Assembly: GCA_046349915.1 (NCBI GenBank)
Contig: JAXMBL010000007.1
Location: 1-64,000 of the forward strand
Direction of reading: 5' to 3'
Source: CAIXSC01 sp046349915
GTDB taxonomy: Bacteria; Planctomycetota; Planctomycetia; Pirellulales; Pirellulaceae
Length of the DNA: 64,000 nt
The position numbers were made by a program, and so were the translations under genes. Every line of letters starts with the position of its first letter. Within the stretch, counting starts at the first letter, position 1. Below are positions 25,210 through 33,559 of this stretch, piece after piece. The notes below the pieces were generated by a model. The model had not been told where the DNA came from and ran no database searches. It saw nothing but the letters and a program-made list of their open reading frames with translations.

Positions 25210-26318
25210 TCACACGGCTCTACGCGAACAATTTCCGCTGCTTGGTGTCGTTCGAGGCCGGGTTCGACTCGTTCGGCGTGTTGTGCGGCCCTAACGGGGC
25301 CGGCAAGAGCTCGGTATTCGATGCATTGCGTCTTCTAAGGAACCTTGGTACCGGCGATGCGATCCTAGGCGGGACAGGTGAGCAGGACATACCCGGGCTT
25401 GAGTTCACTGACTGGCTCGATAGCACGGTGCAGGAGTTTGAGTTAAGCCTCACCGTGGACGGGCATGCATTCGAATATCGTATCCACATCGAGCAAAAGG
25501 CGGATTTCGAGAAGCCGCGAATTATTCAAGAGAACGCATCCTGCGACAAAAAGCTTTTGTTTAAGCGCGATCTTGAGGGAGTGGAATTCGTTAAGGGCGA
25601 TGGTACTCAAGCCGGTTTTCCGCTGGATTGGCGTCAATCGGCTTTGGCCGCCATTCAACCACGGGGCGTTAACATAAGTAAGGTCGCGTTACTGCAAGAA
25701 GAAATTGCAAAACTGCTGATCCTTCGTCCTAATCCGCGAGGCATGGAACGCGAAAGCCGAGCGGAAATGAAGCATCCCGACTTGTCAGTTGCCAATTTAA
25801 CGTCATGGTATCGCTCCTTGGCGCAGGAGCAGGAGTGGACTGATGCGCTACGGGACACACTGCGAGATGTCTGGCCGGACTTCCGCTCGTTTAAACTCGT
25901 TGACGCTGGATTGAATACAAAGGCGCTTCAATTACGGTTCGAGCCGGAAGGCAGCAAACCAATCTTTCTGTTCTTCGATCAGTTGTCGGATGGCGAGCGG
26001 GCGCTTATCGCGCTGTACATGGTACGCGCCGCCCTTGATACGGGCGCGGCCAAGACGGTGCTACTCGACGAGCCGGATAACTTCGTCGGATTGCCCGAGC
26101 TTCAACCCTGGGTGCTCTCGATGCGGGAGCTACTGGACGAGAATCACCAGCTCATTCTGATCTCGCACCACCCAGAAATATTGAGTAGCTCCGGCGAAGC
26201 GAATGGTCGATATCTGTGGCGTGACAATCATACTTCGCCCACTCGTATTGGACCATTGGTTGTACCGGAAGGCATGTCTGCTGGCGAGGCAATCGCGAGG
26301 GGGTGGGCGCGTGGCTAG
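25206..26318 (+). CDS. AAA family ATPase (AAA_21/OLD-like)
   Basis: The 370-residue protein has an SMC/ABC-type ATPase core. It opens with MITRLYANNFRCL, Walker A GPNGAGKSS lies near residue 29, and the signature LSDGERALIALYM lies near 260. Walker B (TVLLDEPDNF) and an H-loop (LILISHHPEIL) follow. This layout is typical of OLD-like and AAA_21/AAA_15 ATPases paired with TOPRIM or nuclease partners in anti-phage modules (PARIS, Gabija, RloA-like). The next gene overlaps the stop by 8 bp and looks like such a partner, now broken by an IS. The ATPase itself appears intact. Confidence 0.75.
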   Translation: MITRLYANNFRCLVSFEAGFDSFGVLCGPNGAGKSSVFDALRLLRNLGTGDAILGGTGEQDIPGLEFTDWLDSTVQEFELSLTVDGHAFEYRIHIEQKADFEKPRIIQENASCDKKLLFKRDLEGVEFVKGDGTQAGFPLDWRQSALAAIQPRGVNISKVALLQEEIAKLLILRPNPRGMERESRAEMKHPDLSVANLTSWYRSLAQEQEWTDALRDTLRDVWPDFRSFKLVDAGLNTKALQLRFEPEGSKPIFLFFDQLSDGERALIALYMVRAALDTGAAKTVLLDEPDNFVGLPELQPWVLSMRELLDENHQLILISHHPEILSSSGEANGRYLWRDNHTSPTRIGPLVVPEGMSAGEAIARGWARG

Positions 26319-26677
26319 TCGCACTCAAATTGTTTGCCTGTGTGAGGGTAACAAGGGCGAAAGCATTGATGAGGTGTTCATAAATCGGCTTATCAAGTCG
26401 CTGGACCCACTTTGGCTCCGGAAATGGAGCGGCAGCAATAAAATACGCCTGGAGTCATGCGGAGGCAGGAGTGCCGTAATAGAGAAGTTGCCCAAGGAGT
26501 TGAAGAACTGCCTCGATGCGGGCGGCGACACAACGCTCATGGTATGGGCTGACTGTGATGACAATTGTTCGGATGGGGAATCGCTCAAAGCTGAATTCTG
26601 GACGGAAGCGCAGAGACAGGGGATTACAAGGGAACAATTCGACCGTGTGGTGTTCATCTTTGCCAAGGATCGGCTAG

Positions 26678-28195
26678 CAGCCTGTTGAAAAAGTCTGAGA
26701 TAGCGCTATGCTTCTCCCATCACGGTGCGAGTGACGAGCGAACGGAGGCGGAACGATGGCGATGGGGCATCGAAGCGGCGGGCAGCAACAGGATCTCTTC
26801 GTTCCGACGGCCCAACTCCCCAAGTCCATCGGGCACGTGTTCTACCGCAAGCTGAATGAATTGCTGGCCGAAGCGAAGTTCGATCGTTGGGTTGAGAATC
26901 TGTGCGAAGCGCACTACGCCAAGAAGAAGGGACGCCCTGGCGTTCCGCCCGGCGTCTATTTCCGAATGCTCCTTGTCGGTTACTTCGAGGGCATTCAGTC
27001 GCAACGGGGCATCGCCTGGCGATGCGCTGACAGCCTCTCTCTGCGTGAGTTCCTGGGAATTCCTCTGACAAAGGACTCGCCTGACCACTCCTCGCTGAGT
27101 TACATCCGAGAACGTCTGCCAGAGGAAGTTCACACAGCTGTCTTCGAGTGGGTATTGAAGCTGGCTGTCGATAAGCAGTTGCTCAAGGGCAAGACCGTCG
27201 CCGTCGACTCCAGCACCCTCGAAGCGAATGCGGCCATGAAGAGCATTGTCCGCCGTGATACGGGCGAGGAGTGGCGCGAGTATGTCGCGCGTTTGATGAA
27301 GGAAGAAGGCGTCGTGCCTGCGGATCATACTCCCACGGACGAAGAGGTTCGAAACTTCGACAAGAAGCGAAAAGACAAGAAGGTTTCCAACGAGGATTGG
27401 GTGAGTGAAACCGATCCAGCAGCGCGAATTGCCCGCATGAAAGACGGCACAACGCATCTCGCCTACAAAGTGGAGCACGTCGTCGATCTCGACTCCAGTC
27501 TGATCATGGCAGCCGAAGTCTACGACGGTGACCGGGCAGATGTCGCCACGCTCGAAGACAGCCTCAATGCGGCCCAGACTCATCAACGTGAGGCGGGAAG
27601 CGAGACGGTGATTACGGATGTCGCTGCTGACAAGGGTTATCACTCGGCAGAGACACTGGGGACCATCGACGAAGAGACGCCTTATCGCACATATATTCCC
27701 GAGCCAAAGCGTCGGCGCAAGAGCCATCGCAAGGGACCGCGTCGAGGCCCACGCAACACGCCAGGCCAACGCAAAGCAGTGAAGGCCAATCGTCGACGCA
27801 TGAAAGGCGCGAGGGGGAAGAGGCTCCAGCGACTACGAAGTGAAAAGGTCGAGAGGACATTCGCGCACGTGCTGGAGACCGGAGGCGCGAGGCGCACCTG
27901 GCTTCGCGGAAGCGACAAGGTCCGCAAGCGATACTCCTTGGCGGCCGCTGCTCACAACCTCGGGGTGGTGATGCGCGCACTCTTCGGAATTGGAACTCCC
28001 CGGAGCCTCCAACAGTTCCAGTTGGACGTGGAGGCGGCTTTGTCGCTTGCGCAACTTGCCTGTATTAGCATTGTAAGCCGCCCTATGGCCTTCTATCGTC
28101 GCTGTGTTCACATCGGCCGAGCGTGTCGGCCGTCGTGGCCCCCCAGTCGGGTTGAGGCCCTCGCTTGCTAAAAACGTCACTTCTTCAACAGGCTG
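26678..28195 (+). mobile_element. IS1182-like insertion sequence
   Basis: The ends are CAGCCTGTTGAAAAAGT on the left and ACTTCTTCAACAGGCTG on the right, which are inverted repeats with one mismatch in 17 positions. The 1518-bp element is flanked on both sides by CTAG (26674-26677 and 28196-28199), a palindromic 4-bp target duplication as reported for IS1182-type elements. It carries one transposase gene and interrupts a TOPRIM-like gene. Confidence 0.85.
26756..28171 (+). CDS. IS1182-family-like transposase
   Basis: The 471-residue protein has the two-part IS1182 layout. A DUF772-type N-terminal domain (about 30-130, with FRMLLVGYFEGI and SLSLREFLGI) precedes a DDE catalytic domain. The first Asp lies in GKTVAVDSSTLEANA and the second in VITDVAADKGYHSAE. 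The Glu lies in the basic C-terminal region near KVERTFAHVLETGG. Arg/Lys-rich sequence near 310-350 is expected to bind DNA. It fills the IS between the inverted repeats and reads in the same direction as the interrupted host gene. It looks intact. Confidence 0.85.
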   Translation: MAMGHRSGGQQQDLFVPTAQLPKSIGHVFYRKLNELLAEAKFDRWVENLCEAHYAKKKGRPGVPPGVYFRMLLVGYFEGIQSQRGIAWRCADSLSLREFLGIPLTKDSPDHSSLSYIRERLPEEVHTAVFEWVLKLAVDKQLLKGKTVAVDSSTLEANAAMKSIVRRDTGEEWREYVARLMKEEGVVPADHTPTDEEVRNFDKKRKDKKVSNEDWVSETDPAARIARMKDGTTHLAYKVEHVVDLDSSLIMAAEVYDGDRADVATLEDSLNAAQTHQREAGSETVITDVAADKGYHSAETLGTIDEETPYRTYIPEPKRRRKSHRKGPRRGPRNTPGQRKAVKANRRRMKGARGKRLQRLRSEKVERTFAHVLETGGARRTWLRGSDKVRKRYSLAAAAHNLGVVMRALFGIGTPRSLQQFQLDVEAALSLAQLACISIVSRPMAFYRRCVHIGRACRPSWPPSRVEALAC

Positions 28196-28399
28196 CTAGA
28201 GAATTGGATCGAATTCCTACAAGATGGCCGCACCGATGAATCTAAAGAGGGCCCACGGGTAAAGCACAACCGCACCGTGGCCGATGCCGCCAGGAAACTG
28301 GCGGACTTTTGTAAGGCCGGAAAGCCCGTTGATAGCTTGCCGCCATCCCTCAAGTGGTCGTGTAAGAATTGGCGGGCGCTCGCTGAGCGAATGAAGTGA

Positions 28400-28671
28400 A
28401 CGCGTTCGCTGACCAGAACAAAGTGCCGTGAGGCCGTTGATCGGAGTAGAGCATGGTAGCTACGTTCACTTGCCCCGAAGTTGTCTTTTGGCGTGTACAA
28501 ATTGTTCCGCAACGAGGGCGACATCCGGCTGCGGGCAGAGGCGCGTGACCCTCGGTCCCGGAACCTATAGGTCGAAGCCCTGCCGAAGAAGAAGGCTGGC
28601 AAGACAATTGAAGCTTCGGACAAAATAGCCGTCGAGCGCCGTTTACACTCGTGTGAAACGAGCGGTGTGTT
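28400..28671 (+). other. Short interval with a degraded reading frame upstream of the recombinase
   Basis: From about 28487 a frame encodes FGVYKLFRNEGDIRLRAEAR up to a TAG at 28568-28570. After it the same frame continues as VEALPKKKAGKTIEASDK. The sequence looks protein-like but is stopped and has no start. It is probably the relic of a small gene that travelled with the recombinase. I assign no function. Confidence 0.3.
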
Positions 28672-29980
28672 ATGTCGCGACAGTCATCGCAAGCGCGTAT
28701 TCGATGTGCGATTTATACGCGGCTTTCGCGCGAGACGAACCAGGAGTTTTCTTCGTGTGAGGCACAGTTCGACGCGTGCCGAGTATTCATCCGAGCGCGT
28801 CGCGGCGATGGTTGGACCCCGACTCGTCGTCGCTACGATGACCGGGGCCTATCGGGTGACACGTTAGATCGACCTGCGCTGAATCAACTTCGTGAGGACA
28901 TTGCCGCAGGCAAGTTTGACCGGGTGGTCGTCCATCGACTAGACCGCGTATCCCGCACGGTTGCCGACTTTCTGGAGTTGCTCAAGGAGTTTCGCTCGCG
29001 GGGCATCAGCCTGAGCATCGTCACAATGCCGGAACTGAGCGGATCAGCAGGCGACGAACTGATCTTGAACTTAATGTCGTCGTTCGCCGAATTTGAACGC
29101 GAGATCATTGGCGATCGGTTGGCTGATGCACGTCGGTCTCTCAAGCGACGGGGCATGCGGGTCGCCGGGGCAATTCCGTATGGCTACACCACCGATCCGC
29201 ATACGAAGCAGTTGGTAATCGAACTGACAGAGGCCGACCACGTTCGACAGATGTTTCAACTCGCGGCCGCAGGAAAGACACCTCGTGAAATCGCAGTCTT
29301 CGCAAACGACAACGGATGGCGAACGAAGCTCCGCCGATCGCGAAATTCGGAAGCGATGTTGGGGGGAGGGCCGTGGACGGCTCGACAGGTTCTGGCAACG
29401 CTGAAAAACCGGACGTATCTCGGCGAGATACGGGATGGCGATCAGAATCGACCAGAGAATCACCCTGCAATCGTCGAATCGGCTGTGTTCGAACAGGTCC
29501 GCCAGCAAGTCATCGGTCGGCGTAGCAGCAAGGCTGTACGACGGAATCGATCCGCTGGCCAACCTTTGCAAGGCATCCTTTGGTGCGGCCAATGCAATCG
29601 GTTGATGAGCCCCGCGACGTCCCCCCACCGAAACCTGCGGTATCAGTATTATCGGTGCCGATCGAATGCCGGTGGCCGTCCACCGTGCGAGGGCGTTTCG
29701 ATACCCGCCCACGAAATTGAACGGTTTGTAGTCGAGCAATTGGCAAATGTAACCACTCACAAGCAGGTCACTCGCCTCGGGCCCAAACGTCGCGAGTGGC
29801 GAGGCGTATCGAGCGTTTGGGGAGTACTGGTCCCAGCTCGATTTCTCCACGCAATGCTGCCACTTGCGCTCGGTCGTCGACCGAGTGACTTTTGAGCCAG
29901 CGACGGCCACAATTCAGGTCTCGTTCAATGAGGCGAAAATGATGCGGTTGAAGGAGAGTAGCTCGCGCACGGGGGAGTAG
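28672..29980 (+). pseudogene. Large serine recombinase, frameshifted near its C-terminus
   Basis: The first 355 or so residues are a good large serine recombinase. The catalytic N-terminal domain has YTRLSRE with the nucleophilic Ser, then DRGLSGDTLDRPALNQL and VVVHRLDRVSRT. A recombinase domain follows (AGAIPYGYTTDP), then a zinc ribbon (CGQC...YYRC). After about 29760 the frame changes: the 28672 frame ends at 29893-29895 with unlikely sequence. A neighbouring frame encodes AFGEYWSQLDFSTQ and VVDRVTFEPATATIQVSFNE, the normal ending of this family, and stops at TAG 29978-29980. One indel between 29745 and 29770 explains it. A sequencing error is possible. Such enzymes integrate and excise phages or islands. 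Confidence 0.7.
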
Positions 29981-29983
29981 CCA

Positions 29984-30802
29984 ATGGAAGCGCCGTCAGA
30001 CGTGGCCAAGTTAAGCCGCCAGGAACTCTACGACCAGTTGTGGAAGACGCCCGTGACGAAGCTCGCGCGGGAGTACGGCATTTCGGACGTGGGTCTTGCA
30101 AAGATCTGTAAGCGTCACGACATACCGCGACCGCCACGAGGTCACTGGGCCAAGCTTGCCAACGGAAAGCGGGTTCGCCGCCCACCGCTGCCCAAGCTCG
30201 ATGATGAAGCGCTCGAAGAGATTCGAATTTTCCGCAATGGATTCTTCAACGAGGCGGAAGCCACCGAGGCGAAGCCGCCCGAACAACCTAAGACGGTCGT
30301 GCCCGACGTACTTGTCGAGCCTCATCCGCTGGTGAAATCAACGCGAACGATCTTGCGGTCAACCAAGCGCGGCGATGACGGCATTATCCACCTGGATCGG
30401 GCGACAAGCCTGAACATTCGAGTTGCGCCGGCTCCGGTGAGCAGAGCACTTTTGATTTTCGACACGTTCGTAAAGCAGTGGGAGCGCCTGGGCGGCCAGG
30501 TGTTGCTCGGCAAGCATGGAAATGATGCCGCGACCCTCGTGCGGTTTGGCGACGATGACGTTCCTGTTGAGCTGTTCGAAGAGACGCAACGAGAGGCCGT
30601 CGACGAAAAGTCCGAACGGCACTGGTCCTACCGCTCCCGGAAGCACCGGCCAACCGGGAAGCTCGTGCTGCAGGTCGACGGCGCGACCTGGGGTTGCCAA
30701 CGGCGCTGGGCTGACGGTAAACGGTTGCGGGTTGAAAATCGCATTGACTCGTTCATCGCAGCCGACGGCGACGCGCCAGTGACCGATGGGGTGTCGACCT
30801 GA
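29984..30802 (+). CDS. Helix-turn-helix-like protein of unknown function
   Basis: The 272-residue protein opens with LSRQELYDQLWKTPVTKLAR and then EYGISDVGLAKICKRHDIPR, an HTH that ends in PPRGHWAKL. This N-terminal motif recurs in genes on mobile elements. The rest (about 110-270) is alpha/beta with no domain I recognise. It begins 4 bp after the restored recombinase stop, so the two probably formed one operon and may travel together. A perfect 22-bp inverted repeat lies 68 bp after its stop and would end transcription. Confidence 0.6.
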   Translation: MEAPSDVAKLSRQELYDQLWKTPVTKLAREYGISDVGLAKICKRHDIPRPPRGHWAKLANGKRVRRPPLPKLDDEALEEIRIFRNGFFNEAEATEAKPPEQPKTVVPDVLVEPHPLVKSTRTILRSTKRGDDGIIHLDRATSLNIRVAPAPVSRALLIFDTFVKQWERLGGQVLLGKHGNDAATLVRFGDDDVPVELFEETQREAVDEKSERHWSYRSRKHRPTGKLVLQVDGATWGCQRRWADGKRLRVENRIDSFIAADGDAPVTDGVST

Positions 30803-31347
30803 GGTGAACCCGCGGAATCGCAGTCCTGGAAAATGGCAATCCAGTAAAGCTGCGGCACATGGGAGTGCGGCGCGGGGTGGGCGGCTTTTTGCGAAGCGCA
30901 GCAAAAAGCCGCCCACCCCGCGGGAAAGAAACCGGGAATTCTAATTGTCGTTAAAGGGAGAAATAATTGTCGCCGAACAGTGGTTGTTGACGTACCGATT
31001 GAGACGCCAAACAGGACCAACAGATTAACGACTAAGCTGGGAAGGTGGACCTTTGACACGGGTCGGTTGATCGACGCCCACCCCCTGACCGGCGATTGCA
31101 ACGCTGGGATAAGTTGGTCGTCCCCACCGGGGAAATCTTCGTCGGTCAACTTAGCTGCGCCCCCACTCGGCACGCTTTGCCAATACGCAACGAGCGGCCA
31201 ACCGAAACCCCGATTGCGTGGTTTTGGTTTGACCTTTACGGCGATCGCAAAGGGATCGCGGCTGCGCTCGCGAACGTTGGCCACAACAAGTGACCCCAGT
31301 ACGGCGATGAACGCAACTATCGCGACCGCGTTTCGAGATGCACGCAT
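30628..31347 (-). CDS. Small membrane protein (unclear C-terminal end)
   Basis: The reliable part is the first ~140 residues. An N-terminal membrane segment (VAIVAFIAVLGSLVVANVRE) leads into GFGWPLVAYWQS and then a second hydrophobic segment (LPSLVVNLLVLFGVSIGTST). This 'GWP...YW' plus two-helix design is common in small planctomycete membrane proteins of unknown role. Beyond about 30930 the frame runs through the palindrome and antisense to the upstream HTH gene, so the original stop has probably been lost. The start is an ATG on the minus strand at 31347. Confidence 0.4.
   Translation of the reverse strand: MRASRNAVAIVAFIAVLGSLVVANVRERSRDPFAIAVKVKPKPRNRGFGWPLVAYWQSVPSGGAAKLTDEDFPGGDDQLIPALQSPVRGWASINRPVSKVHLPSLVVNLLVLFGVSIGTSTTTVRRQLFLPLTTIRIPGFFPAGWAAFCCASQKAAHPAPHSHVPQLYWIAIFQDCDSAGSPQVDTPSVTGASPSAAMNESMRFSTRNRLPSAQRRWQPQVAPSTCSTSFPVGRCFRER
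30871..30922. terminator. Perfect 22-bp inverted repeat, likely bidirectional terminator
   Basis: The arms at 30871-30892 and 30901-30922 are exactly complementary over 22 bp (CGCGGGGTGGGCGG followed by CTTTTTGC), with an 8-nt loop, GAAGCGCA. T-runs inside the arms can serve as U-tracts on either strand. It lies beyond the HTH gene on the plus strand and at the end of the small membrane protein on the minus strand. A terminator is the simplest reading. The perfect symmetry would also suit a recombination or protein-binding site. Confidence 0.6.
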
Positions 31348-31367
31348 TTCAGTTGGGCGCGTCTACG

Positions 31368-31559
31368 CTACGTGAACCCTAGGAACTTCTTGGCTCCCGG
31401 CTTGGCGCCAGGTTGGGTGATTTCCCAGCCAAGGTCAATCGTATGCGTAAAGCGATCTAGCTCCTTTCCGTCACATTTGATGATTAGAGTTTGCTTGACG
31501 GACATGCGGGTCATTATATCGGGGTATCGGATTGCAAGCGTTGGGAAATCCGTCACCAA
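31368..31559 (-). CDS. Small hypothetical protein, possibly a C-terminal fragment
   Basis: The 63-residue frame (TTG start at 31559) contains VTDFPTLAIRYPDIMTRM and CDGKELDRFTHTIDLGWEI, which read as genuine protein. The same frame stays protein-like for a further ~18 codons upstream (TKYPQANRFI) before a stop, without a good start codon. It may therefore be the surviving end of a longer gene. It ends 20 bp before the minus-strand membrane gene. No family recognised. Confidence 0.35.
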   Translation of the reverse strand: MVTDFPTLAIRYPDIMTRMSVKQTLIIKCDGKELDRFTHTIDLGWEITQPGAKPGAKKFLGFT

Positions 31560-31708
31560 AATGAATCGGTTCGCCTGGGGATACTTGGTCTTGTCGGCGG
31601 TCTCCGTGTTGCGTTACGGTGTGGAGAACGCAACCCTTGGCGAGAGTTCGAGCGTCTCAAGACCGATCGGTGTCGTACGAAACTCTCCCTCGAAGACCGC
31701 CCCCTTAT

Positions 31709-32281
31709 TCATCCTTCACGCACGATTCTGGCAATCAGGTCGTATTCATGGGCCGTCGCATAAAGTGGAACCTGAAGCGAGCGCATGAACTTGGAAACTG
31801 ATCGGATGAAACGCTGAAACTTGGCGACGACAACTAATCCCGCCACGTCACGGGCGTCTCGAAACTCGCGATCACGAAACGCGGAACTTGCGTATACGGC
31901 TTGCAACTTCTCAAGCCCGGTAATCGTGTAGTCCGGAAACCGCTCGGACTGCCAGTCGCAGAGCCATCCCAAATTGTCGATTCCGCCGTCCCTTGTGTAC
32001 GCCAAGAGATCGAAGTACCAGCGATCGGTATTGATGTCAAAGCCATTCATTTCCACACAAATCGCCCCGGGGTTGAAGTGCGCAGCTTGTGCCAACATGA
32101 ATTTCTCCATGTGGGCTGCGGCGTGACGCGGATCGCTCGTGATGGCAAGTTCGGCGACGATGTGAAACGGCGAAGGCGGCAAGGCGCGTAGCGCCGCAAT
32201 GGCTTGCGATTCGTAAACGGCAAGGTCGCCAGCGCGCAGTAGTGGCAGCAGATCGAGGACGGTTTGCGTGAATAGATTCAT
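31709..32281 (-). CDS. Hypothetical protein next to Imm11-like genes
   Basis: From the ATG at 32281 the product is 190 residues and begins MNLFTQTVLDLLPLLRAGDL. It is helical with an aromatic-rich middle (RWYFDLLAYTRDGG, then LGWLCDWQSERFPDY) and no signal or membrane segment. It follows two tandem immunity-type genes on the same strand, so a third immunity protein is plausible. I recognise no family. The frame is open up to 32362, but that extension overlaps the neighbouring stop and looks non-coding. Confidence 0.5.
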   Translation of the reverse strand: MNLFTQTVLDLLPLLRAGDLAVYESQAIAALRALPPSPFHIVAELAITSDPRHAAAHMEKFMLAQAAHFNPGAICVEMNGFDINTDRWYFDLLAYTRDGGIDNLGWLCDWQSERFPDYTITGLEKLQAVYASSAFRDREFRDARDVAGLVVVAKFQRFIRSVSKFMRSLQVPLYATAHEYDLIARIVREG

Positions 32282-32346
32282 TCGCCAAATCCCACGGACG
32301 ACCACACACTCGCCAGCCATACATCCGCCGAACTCTTGCCTGATCG

Positions 32347-32901
32347 CTACGGCGTGACGCACTTGAAACTAACACCGTGCCGCGGCAGCCGTTCAATAGC
32401 GGCCTTCACCTTTTCACTGACGATGAGATCAAGGGCGTAACCCCGAATGCGAAAAAGTTCGTGAGGTCCGACGCGTGCTGGATCAATGACAAGCTTGTAA
32501 ACCCAATCGTACTCGGCCTGATCCCCTTCGCCCTCCTGCTCGAATTCGGATCGATTGACGTCGAAGCAATCCACCAGCGCGATGGCGTTCAAGATGTGCC
32601 ACGGTCTGCCCGTGCCCTGAATGTCGATGGTGAAAAATTCGCAGTCTTGGGCCGCCACCGATTCGATGGCGGACCGAGCCGAATCGGAGAAGACGGGCAA
32701 GTTCATCCACCCAAAGCTCACTTCGGTGGGAGGCCCCGCTTGATAGATCTTCACGGAATGCGGCGGGGGCCCTCGATAGGATTGTCCCGACGTGAATTGC
32801 ACCGCTTGAATCTCTGTCCCGCCTCGATCGATAGGCTTACCTAGATACCACTGCGGTCCGATCTCAGGATCGAAAAAGGCGGTAAAGAATTTCGGAGGCA
32901 T
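32347..32901 (-). CDS. Imm11 (DUF1629)-like immunity protein, copy A
   Basis: The 184-residue protein opens MPPKFFTAFFDPEIGP and contains VSFGWMNLPVFSDSARSAIE near the middle. It ends with HELFRIRGYALDLIVSEKVK and then GVSFKCV. The order 'F-G-x-x-N-x-P-V-x-S' followed by 'L-F-R-x-x-G-x-x-x-x-[LI]-x-V-S-x-x-[VL]' resembles the Imm11/DUF1629 family, which protects against polymorphic-toxin effectors. It has a close paralog 103 bp upstream (33005-33559), so this is a recent tandem duplication. No cognate toxin is evident beside it. Confidence 0.6.
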   Translation of the reverse strand: MPPKFFTAFFDPEIGPQWYLGKPIDRGGTEIQAVQFTSGQSYRGPPPHSVKIYQAGPPTEVSFGWMNLPVFSDSARSAIESVAAQDCEFFTIDIQGTGRPWHILNAIALVDCFDVNRSEFEQEGEGDQAEYDWVYKLVIDPARVGPHELFRIRGYALDLIVSEKVKAAIERLPRHGVSFKCVTP

Positions 32902-33004
32902 GGAGTGGCGACCTATCCGCAGGAAAGTGGGGCTGGTTGTTCGTCCTTAATGAACACGTGATCTGAGTCCTGGTGGTTTGCGAACAAATGGTTGTCCCTG
33001 ATCG

Positions 33005-33559
33005 CTACGGCGTGACGCACTTAAAATCAACACCGTACCGCGGCAAACGTTCAATTGCAGCCTTCACCCTTTCACTGACGATCAGATGAAGGTCGTAACC
33101 CCGGATACGAAAAAGTTCGTGAGTTCCGACGCGCGCCGGATCGATTACAAGCTTGGAGACCATTTCGTACTTGCGCTGATCCCCCTCGCCTTTCTGCTTG
33201 AAATTGGACCGATAAACGTCAAAACAATCCACCAGCGCGATTGCGTTCAGAATGTGCCACGGTCTGCCTGTGCCCTGAATGTCGATGGTGAAAAATTCGC
33301 AGTCTCCGGCCGCCACCGATTCGATGGCGGACCGAGCCAAATCGGAGACGACGGGCAAATTCATCCACCCAAAGCTCACTTCAGTGGGGGGCCCCGCTCG
33401 TTCGATCACGACGGAATGCGGCGGGAGCCCTTGATACGGTCGCCCCGACGTGAATCGTGCCGCTTGAATCTCCATTCCACCTCGATCGATCGGTTCACCG
33501 AGATACCACTGGGGACCGATGTCAGGATCGAAAAAGGCGGTAAAGAATTTAGGAATCAC
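33005..33559 (-). CDS. Imm11 (DUF1629)-like immunity protein, copy B
   Basis: This is the near twin of the preceding copy, with most residues identical (shared core: FGWMNLPV, then DCEFFTIDIQGTGRPWHILN and NAIALVDCFDV). The GTG at 33559 aligns exactly with the ATG of copy A, so I use it rather than the frame opening at 33604. Differences cluster in the Gln/Lys-rich segment near residue 125 and in surface positions, as expected when immunity copies drift to match different toxins. Expression should run leftwards through copy A and the next gene. Confidence 0.6.
   Translation of the reverse strand: MIPKFFTAFFDPDIGPQWYLGEPIDRGGMEIQAARFTSGRPYQGLPPHSVVIERAGPPTEVSFGWMNLPVVSDLARSAIESVAAGDCEFFTIDIQGTGRPWHILNAIALVDCFDVYRSNFKQKGEGDQRKYEMVSKLVIDPARVGTHELFRIRGYDLHLIVSERVKAAIERLPRYGVDFKCVTP

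Larger units (their letters stand above)
26311..28399 (+). pseudogene. TOPRIM-like partner of the AAA ATPase, split by an IS1182-like element
   Basis: The reading frame starts at GTG 26311, overlapping the ATPase stop, and runs into the insertion at 26678. Removing the IS and one CTAG copy restores an open frame of roughly 190 codons that continues with RLENWIEFLQDGRTDESKE and ends at TGA 28397-28399. The N-terminal part has CEGNKGESIDEVFINRLI and later MVWADCDDN, an E...DxDD arrangement that fits a TOPRIM-type nuclease centre, as in AriB/DUF4435- or RloB-like partners. It is shorter than typical AriB. The reconstructed frame is direct evidence; the family is an inference. Confidence 0.65.
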
